In this document: piece by piece, positions 40,943 to 45,499 of the stretch
Layout of the letters: each line of letters starts with the position of its first letter
Numbering within the stretch: the first letter of the stretch is position 1
Assembly (NCBI RefSeq): GCF_002803085.1
Contig: NZ_NNBJ01000029.1
Location: 29,625 to 75,123, forward strand
From: Streptomyces sp. CB01201
Lineage (GTDB): Bacteria > Actinomycetota > Actinomycetes > Streptomycetales > Streptomycetaceae
Length of the DNA: 45,499 nucleotides
Direction of reading: 5' to 3'
Notes under the pieces: generated by a model
Databases searched by the model: none
What the model saw: the letters and a program-made list of their open reading frames with translations, nothing else
Told to the model about the DNA's origin: nothing
Translations under genes and position numbers: made by a program

Positions 40943-42868
40943 ATGTCTGCCGAGTCCGTCTTCCCACAGCTCGAAGCGCTGCTCCCGCATGTGCAGAAGC
41001 CGATCCAGTACGTCGGCGGTGAGCTCAACTCCACCGTCAAGGCCTGGGACGAGTGTGACGTCCGCTGGGCGCTCATGTACCCGGACGCGTACGAGGTCGG
41101 GCTGCCCAACCAGGGCGTCATGATCCTCTACGAGGTACTGAACGAGCGCGAGGGCGTCCTCGCCGAGCGCACGTACAGCGTGTGGCCGGACATGGAACAG
41201 CTCATGCGCGAGCACCAGGTCCCGCAGTTCACGGTGGACTCCCACCGCCCGCTGCGCGCCTTCGACGTGTTCGGGCTCAGCTTCTCCACCGAGCTCGGCT
41301 ACACCAACATGCTCACGGCCCTGGACCTCGCGGGCATCCCGCTGGAGTCCAAGGACCGCACCATCGACGACCCGATCGTCCTCGCCGGCGGCCACGCGGC
41401 CTTCAACCCCGAGCCGATCGCGGACTTCATCGACTGCGCGGTCATCGGCGACGGCGAGCAGGCCGTCCTCGACATGACCGAGATCATCCGCGGCTGGAAG
41501 GCCGAAGGCCGCCCCGGCGGCCGCGAGGAGGTGCTGTTCCGCCTCGCGAAGACCGGATCGGTCTACGTCCCCGGCTTCTACGACGTCGAGTACCTGCCGG
41601 ACGGCCGGATCGCCCGTGTCGTACCGAACAAGTCGGGCGTGCCGTGGCGGGTCTCCAAGCACACCGTCATGGACCTCGACGAGTGGCCCTACCCCAAGCA
41701 GCCCCTGGTCCCGCTCGCCGAGACCGTCCACGAGCGCATGTCCGTGGAGATCTTCCGCGGCTGCACCCGCGGCTGCCGTTTCTGCCAGGCCGGCATGATC
41801 ACGCGCCCCGTGCGGGAGCGAAGCATCACCGGCATCGGCGAGATGGTGGAGAAGGGCCTCAAGGCGACCGGCTTCGAGGAGGTGGGCCTGCTCTCCCTCT
41901 CCTCCGCCGACCACACCGAGATCGGTGACATCGCCAAGGGCCTCGCGGACCGCTACACCGAGGACAAGATCGGCCTCTCGCTGCCCTCGACCCGCGTGGA
42001 CGCCTTCAACGTCGACCTCGCCAACGAGCTGACCCGCAACGGCCGCCGCTCGGGCCTCACCTTCGCCCCCGAGGGCGGCTCCGAGCGCATGCGCAAGGTC
42101 ATCAACAAGATGGTCTCCGAAGAGGACCTCATCCGTACCGTCGCGACCGCGTACGGCAACGGCTGGCGCCAGGTGAAGCTGTACTTCATGTGCGGCCTGC
42201 CCACCGAGACCGACGACGACGTCCTTCAGATCGGCGACATGGCGGTCAACGTCATCGCCAAGGGCCGCGAGGTCTCCGGTCAGAACGACATCCGCTGCAC
42301 GGTCTCCATCGGCGGATTCGTGCCCAAGCCGCACACCCCGTTCCAGTGGGCGCCGCAGCTCAGCGCCGAGGACACCGACGCCCGCCTCACCAAGCTCCGC
42401 GACAAGATCCGCGGCGACAAGAAGTACGGCCGCTCCATCGGCTTCCGCTACCACGACGGCAAGCCCGGCATCGTCGAAGGCCTGCTCTCGCGCGGCGACC
42501 GCCGCGTGGGCGCCGTCATCCGCGCCGTCTACGAGGACGGCGGCCGCTTCGACGGCTGGCGCGAGCACTTCTCCTACGACCGCTGGATGGCCTGCGCCGA
42601 CAAGACGCTCCCCGCCTTCGGCGTGGACGTCGACTGGTACACCACCCGCGAGCGCACCTACGAGGAGGTCCTGCCCTGGGACCACCTCGACTCGGGCCTC
42701 GACAAGGACTGGCTCTGGGAGGACTGGCAGGACTCGCTCGACGAGACCGAGGTCGAGGACTGCCGCTGGACGCCGTGCTTCGACTGCGGGGTGTGCCCCC
42801 AGATGGACACCAGCATCCAGATCGGCCCCACCGGCAAGAAGCTGCTGCCGCTGACGGTCAAGAACTGA
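40943..42868 (+). CDS. TIGR03960-family B12-binding-like radical SAM protein
   Basis: A 641-residue iron-sulfur radical SAM enzyme of unknown reaction. The N-terminal ~190 residues resemble a B12-binding fold (ALMYPDAYEVGLPNQGVMIL, DVFGLSFSTELGYTN, GGHAAFNPEP). The radical SAM core begins with CxxxCxxC at C274, C278 and C281 (RGCTRGCRFCQAG), with FAPEGGSERMR and YFMCGLPTETDDD downstream. Near the C-terminus CFDCGVCPQ gives three more cysteines that could bind a second cluster. AAGG lies 7 nt before the ATG. In many bacteria this protein is encoded with, or fused to, the TIGR03936/DUF2344 protein, which here lies one gene further on, next to rne. Confidence 0.93.
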   Translation: MSAESVFPQLEALLPHVQKPIQYVGGELNSTVKAWDECDVRWALMYPDAYEVGLPNQGVMILYEVLNEREGVLAERTYSVWPDMEQLMREHQVPQFTVDSHRPLRAFDVFGLSFSTELGYTNMLTALDLAGIPLESKDRTIDDPIVLAGGHAAFNPEPIADFIDCAVIGDGEQAVLDMTEIIRGWKAEGRPGGREEVLFRLAKTGSVYVPGFYDVEYLPDGRIARVVPNKSGVPWRVSKHTVMDLDEWPYPKQPLVPLAETVHERMSVEIFRGCTRGCRFCQAGMITRPVRERSITGIGEMVEKGLKATGFEEVGLLSLSSADHTEIGDIAKGLADRYTEDKIGLSLPSTRVDAFNVDLANELTRNGRRSGLTFAPEGGSERMRKVINKMVSEEDLIRTVATAYGNGWRQVKLYFMCGLPTETDDDVLQIGDMAVNVIAKGREVSGQNDIRCTVSIGGFVPKPHTPFQWAPQLSAEDTDARLTKLRDKIRGDKKYGRSIGFRYHDGKPGIVEGLLSRGDRRVGAVIRAVYEDGGRFDGWREHFSYDRWMACADKTLPAFGVDVDWYTTRERTYEEVLPWDHLDSGLDKDWLWEDWQDSLDETEVEDCRWTPCFDCGVCPQMDTSIQIGPTGKKLLPLTVKN

Positions 42869-42909
42869 CCGCAGCGCCCCGCGCACACCGCATAACCGAC
42901 TGATCACGA

Positions 42910-42940
42910 AGGGCACCCCGTCGCAACGGCGGGGTGCCCT
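42910..42940 (+). terminator. Terminator after the radical SAM gene
   Basis: An 11-bp stem (AGGGCACCCCG / CGGGGTGCCCT) with a 9-nt loop, 41 bp after the stop codon. It lies directly before the 42959 gene. Confidence 0.88.
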
Positions 42941-42958
42941 CCGCGCGTCCCTGAGGGT

Positions 42959-44113
42959 ATGGAGAACCGGTCGGCCCCGCAGAGCCCCGAAGGCTGCCTC
43001 ACCGTCGCGATCCGCATCCCCGTGCGGATCGCCGTGCTCGTCCTCGTCGTTCCCGTCCGCATGGCGTGGGACCTGCTCGCCGCCGGTGCGAAGGCAGTGC
43101 GCCGGGTGGTACTCGTACCGCTGTGGCGGGTGCTTGTCGTGATCCCGTTCGAGTGGTCGTACCGGTTCCTGCTGACCCCCCTCGGGCGGGCGATCGCCTG
43201 GCTGGCCGGCCTGGCCGGGGCCGGGATCCTCGCGCTGGGGCGTGGCGTGGCGTGGCTCGCCGTGAATCTGGTCGCGGCCCCCGCCGGCCTGCTGTTCCGC
43301 ACCGTCCTCGCGCCGCTCGGGCGAGGCGTCGGACGGGTCGTCAGGGGAATCGGCACGGGGATCGGCCTGGCCGCCCGGGCCGTCGGCTTCGTCCTCGGGC
43401 GCGTGCTGTGGGCCGTCTTCGTCCGGACACCGACCACGCTGTGGCGCCTGCTCCTCCGACCGCTGCTGCGCCACGGCCTGCTGGCTCCCGGCAGCTGGCT
43501 GTACCGCAACGCCCTCACCCCGCTCGGCCACGCAACCGCCTGGCTGGGCAGGGCGGTTGGCACCGCTCTGGCGGCCGTCGCGCGGGGCCTCGGCGCACTC
43601 GTCGTGGTGCTCTTCGTGGTGCCGGTCGTGTGGCTGTACCGGCAGCTGCTCACCCCGCTCGGGCGGGCGCTCGTCGTCGTGGTGCGGGAGATCGGGCACG
43701 CGGTCGGACACGCCTGGCGGGCCGCCGGGTTCGTGTCCCGGGCGGTCGGCCGGGGGCTCAAGTGGCTCGCCCGCAACCTCCTCGGACGGCCCCTGCGCTG
43801 GGTGTACGCGGCACTGCTCACCCCGGTCGGGCACTGGGTGCGGGACGCGGTTCTCCGGCCGGCCGCACGGGCCGCACGCGAAGTCGGGCGGATCGCGGCC
43901 GACGCGGCCCGTGGCGCGGGGCGCGCCGCACGCGAAGCCCTCGCCTCGGCCCGCGAGACCGTACGCACCGCCCGGCAGGAGGCCTGGCGGGCGCTGGTCG
44001 GCGGATCGCCCCGGGAACGGGTGGAGCACCGGGCGCGTACTCTGGGTAGTACAACTACTGCCTCCGGCGCGGTGCCCGCCCCCGAGATCTCCCTCAGCAA
44101 AACGGAGGGATGA
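42959..44113 (+). CDS. Repetitive Arg-rich hydrophobic protein, five YRxLLTPLGR repeats
   Basis: 384 residues, not assignable to a family I know. A motif recurs five times: SYRFLLTPLGRA (67-78), LFRTVLAPLGRG (112-123), LYRNALTPLGHA (181-192), LYRQLLTPLGRA (226-237) and VYAALLTPVGHW (282-293). Each is preceded by a Pro- and aromatic-containing hydrophobic stretch and followed by a helix with Arg or His every 3-4 residues (AVGRGLKWLARNLLG); spacing is 45, 69, 45 and 56 residues. Residues 300-345 are an Ala/Arg helix, and the tail is disordered. It looks membrane-embedded or peripheral with amphipathic helices. The ATG at 42959 has GAGGG only 1 nt away, so the start is uncertain. It lies after a terminator and before the TIGR03936 gene. 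Confidence 0.75.
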   Translation: MENRSAPQSPEGCLTVAIRIPVRIAVLVLVVPVRMAWDLLAAGAKAVRRVVLVPLWRVLVVIPFEWSYRFLLTPLGRAIAWLAGLAGAGILALGRGVAWLAVNLVAAPAGLLFRTVLAPLGRGVGRVVRGIGTGIGLAARAVGFVLGRVLWAVFVRTPTTLWRLLLRPLLRHGLLAPGSWLYRNALTPLGHATAWLGRAVGTALAAVARGLGALVVVLFVVPVVWLYRQLLTPLGRALVVVVREIGHAVGHAWRAAGFVSRAVGRGLKWLARNLLGRPLRWVYAALLTPVGHWVRDAVLRPAARAAREVGRIAADAARGAGRAAREALASARETVRTARQEAWRALVGGSPRERVEHRARTLGSTTTASGAVPAPEISLSKTEG

Positions 44114-44204
44114 GCCGGGTGGCGCCCCCGCCGTGACCGGAGGGACCCCACAGGACGGTGGGCGGCGCACACCCGCGCCCGCCCCGCACCGAGGAGAAGA
44201 ACCA

Positions 44205-45026
44205 CTGGGCAAGCGACAGCCCGAAGGCCCGCCACCCGCACCTGCGGTGCAGCGCATCCGACTGCGCTACACCAAGCGCGGCCGCCTCCGGTTCACCAGC
44301 CACCGCGACTTCCAGCGCGCCTTCGAGCGGGCCCTGCGGCGCGCCGAGGTCCCCATGGCCTACTCGGCGGGCTTCACCCCGCACCCCAAGGTGTCGTACG
44401 CGAACGCCGCACCCACCGGCGTCGGCTCCGAGGCCGAATACCTGGAGATCGCCCTCACCGCACAGCGCGATCCCGAGAAACTGCGCGCCCTGCTCGACGA
44501 GTCGCTGCCCACCGGGCTCGACGTCGTCGACGCCGTCGAGGTCCGCACCTCGGGTCTCGCCGACCGGCTCACCGCCTCCGTGTGGGAGCTGCGCCTGGAC
44601 GGCGTCACCGTCGAGACCGCCGAGAAGGCCGTTCGGACGTTCCTCGCCGCCGAGACCGTCGAGGTCCAGCGCCAGACCAAGAACGGCATGCGCACCTTCG
44701 ACACCAGAGGCGCCGTCGCCGACCTCCAGGCGCTTCCCCCGCAGGCCGATAGGCCGCTCGACGACGCCTGTGCGATACTGCGGCTGGTAGTGCGGCACCT
44801 GACACCTGCCGTACGACCCGACGACGTCCTGTCCGGTCTCCGAGCTGTGGCCGACCTGGCGCCGCCGGTCCCCGCAGCGGTGACCAGGCTGGCGCAGGGG
44901 CTCTTCGACGAGGAGTCCGGCACGGTGACCGACCCGCTCGCGCCCGACCGCGAGGCAGCCCCGGCCGCTCCACAAACGGCCGCCGGGACCGTCTCTGCGA
45001 CGGCGCCGGAAGGTCCCGCCGCGTAA
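44205..45026 (+). CDS. TIGR03936/DUF2344 radical SAM-linked protein, probable CTG start
   Basis: 273 residues as called. The conserved part opens with VQRIRLRYTKRGRLRFTSHR, then RAFERALRRAEVPMAYSAGF and TPHPKVSYANAAPTGVGSEA, the typical DUF2344 sequence. This family accompanies TIGR03960 radical SAM proteins; the biochemical role is unknown. Residues after ~225 are Ala/Pro-rich. No ATG, GTG or TTG lies in frame near the conserved start. A CTG at 44205 gives LGKRQPEGPPPAPAVQ and has AGGAG 8 nt upstream, an ideal ribosome site. The alternative is a GTG at 44133 with a poor site, adding 24 residues. The rne leader follows directly. Confidence 0.85.
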   Translation: MGKRQPEGPPPAPAVQRIRLRYTKRGRLRFTSHRDFQRAFERALRRAEVPMAYSAGFTPHPKVSYANAAPTGVGSEAEYLEIALTAQRDPEKLRALLDESLPTGLDVVDAVEVRTSGLADRLTASVWELRLDGVTVETAEKAVRTFLAAETVEVQRQTKNGMRTFDTRGAVADLQALPPQADRPLDDACAILRLVVRHLTPAVRPDDVLSGLRAVADLAPPVPAAVTRLAQGLFDEESGTVTDPLAPDREAAPAAPQTAAGTVSATAPEGPAA

Positions 45027-45084
45027 GGGCGGTCGTCGTAGCGCAGCCCTGGCACTCGGGAGCCACCTGGGTCGGGCCGCGCAC

Positions 45085-45214
45085 AGACCTAACAGACTTT
45101 CGCCAGGCCGTACGCACACCGCGTACGGAACCGGCGAGCCAGACATAACAGCTCCCGTGCGGCGCCCGCGCCCCGGACGGCGGCACCCGCGCACACCGCG
45201 CGGGCCGTGCCGCC
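45085..45214 (+). promoter_or_regulatory. Structured rne leader with a duplicated module
   Basis: The 237-bp gap before rne carries the 11-mer AGACCTAACAG (45085-45095) followed by the hairpin CCGTACGC-ACACC-GCGTACGG (45108-45128), and then AGACATAACAG (45141-45151) followed by a larger hairpin: outer stem GGCGGCAC/GTGCCGCC (45179-45186/45207-45214), inner stem CCGCGC/GCGCGG, loop ACACC (45193-45197). Both loops read GC-ACACC-GC. RNase E is autoregulated through its leader in enterobacteria; a similar role here is inference. Confidence 0.5.
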
Positions 45215-45263
45215 GGACCGGAACAGGCGCGGCGCCCGGGAGCGTGACGGGAGCTACGCCCGC

Positions 45264-45499
45264 ATGCTTGAGCAGAACGAATCCGGTACCACCGGAGACA
45301 ACGAACAGAACAGCCCCAGCGACACGCTGCCGCCGCGCCGCAGGCGCCGCGCGGCATCGCGACCCGCCGGTCCGCCGGTGGGCGCACCCGGCGCGGAGGC
45401 CGCCGACACGGCGGGAACCGCCGAGACCACGGCGCAGGTGACCGCCCCGGCCGCCCCGGCCGCCGCCGAGGCCGACGCCGCCCCGGCGCCGCGCACCCG
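45264..45499 (+). CDS. rne: Ribonuclease E/G, 5' end only
   Basis: The frame is open from an ATG at 45264 to the window edge (78 codons). GGGAG lies about 10 nt upstream. The visible protein is the disordered N-terminal extension of streptomycete RNase E/G: MLEQNESGTTGDNEQ, then PPRRRRRAASRPAGPP and Ala/Pro/Thr-rich sequence. The catalytic S1 and RNase H-like domains lie outside the window, so identity rests on this extension and on the TIGR03960-TIGR03936-rne gene order. Confidence 0.82.
   Translation, partial: MLEQNESGTTGDNEQNSPSDTLPPRRRRRAASRPAGPPVGAPGAEAADTAGTAETTAQVTAPAAPAAAEADAAPAPRT

Overview
The window is chromosomal DNA from a Streptomyces, or a very close relative. Evidence from the sequence: very high GC, strong third-position GC bias, frequent GTG starts, TAnnnT -10 boxes placed just upstream of start codons, and a gene order I recognise from memory as the Streptomyces core block pepN ... 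sodF ... rpiB ... tig-clpP1-clpP2-clpX ... valS ... folC ... ndk-mreB-mreC-mreD-pbp2-rodA ... rne. No phage, plasmid, insertion sequence, CRISPR array or secondary-metabolite cluster is visible. Almost everything is core housekeeping, with small accessory genes in between.

Layout. 1-6.6 kb: a cut-off AbiEi/DUF559-like gene, aminopeptidase N, a DsbA-fold protein, a 0.5-kb gap full of intergenic repeats, an Fe superoxide dismutase behind a probable Nur (nickel) operator, and a small membrane protein. 6.6-12.8 kb: three paralogous AAT-family amino acid permeases on the minus strand, interrupted by bioY and a Uma2-family nuclease gene. 12.9-17.7 kb: rpiB, a Nei-type DNA glycosylase, an Eis-like acetyltransferase, a SpoIIE/PP2C phosphatase with membrane segments, and an ABC ATPase without a permease. 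17.9-23.3 kb: a small membrane protein, tRNA-Gly(TCC), tRNA-Pro(TGG), trigger factor, then clpP1-clpP2-clpX behind a ClgR-type box; this is a protein folding and proteolysis island. 23.3-30.1 kb: a Pro/Gln-rich single-pass membrane protein, valS, a VKOR-type oxidoreductase, an orphan NarL-type histidine kinase and a second MreB-family gene. 30.2-40.8 kb: folC, a DUF4233 membrane protein, ndk, the mreBCD-pbp2-rodA wall-synthesis cluster, and a CYTH-CHAD protein. 40.9 kb-end: a TIGR03960 radical SAM gene, an unusual repetitive Arg-rich membrane protein, the TIGR03936/DUF2344 partner gene, and the start of rne (RNase E/G) behind a structured leader.

The signals I find most worth following are: (i) the rne leader, which has the same two-part module twice (AGACnTAACAG followed by a GC-rich hairpin with an ACACC loop); (ii) the 384-residue protein at 42959-44113, built from five copies of a YRxLLTPLGR motif and lying between two genes whose products are linked elsewhere; (iii) the second mreB with its orphan kinase and VKOR neighbour between valS and folC; and (iv) a probable CTG start for the TIGR03936 gene. 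I did not identify a clearly new multi-gene defence or metabolic system. All family assignments are from sequence motifs read by eye, with no database search.
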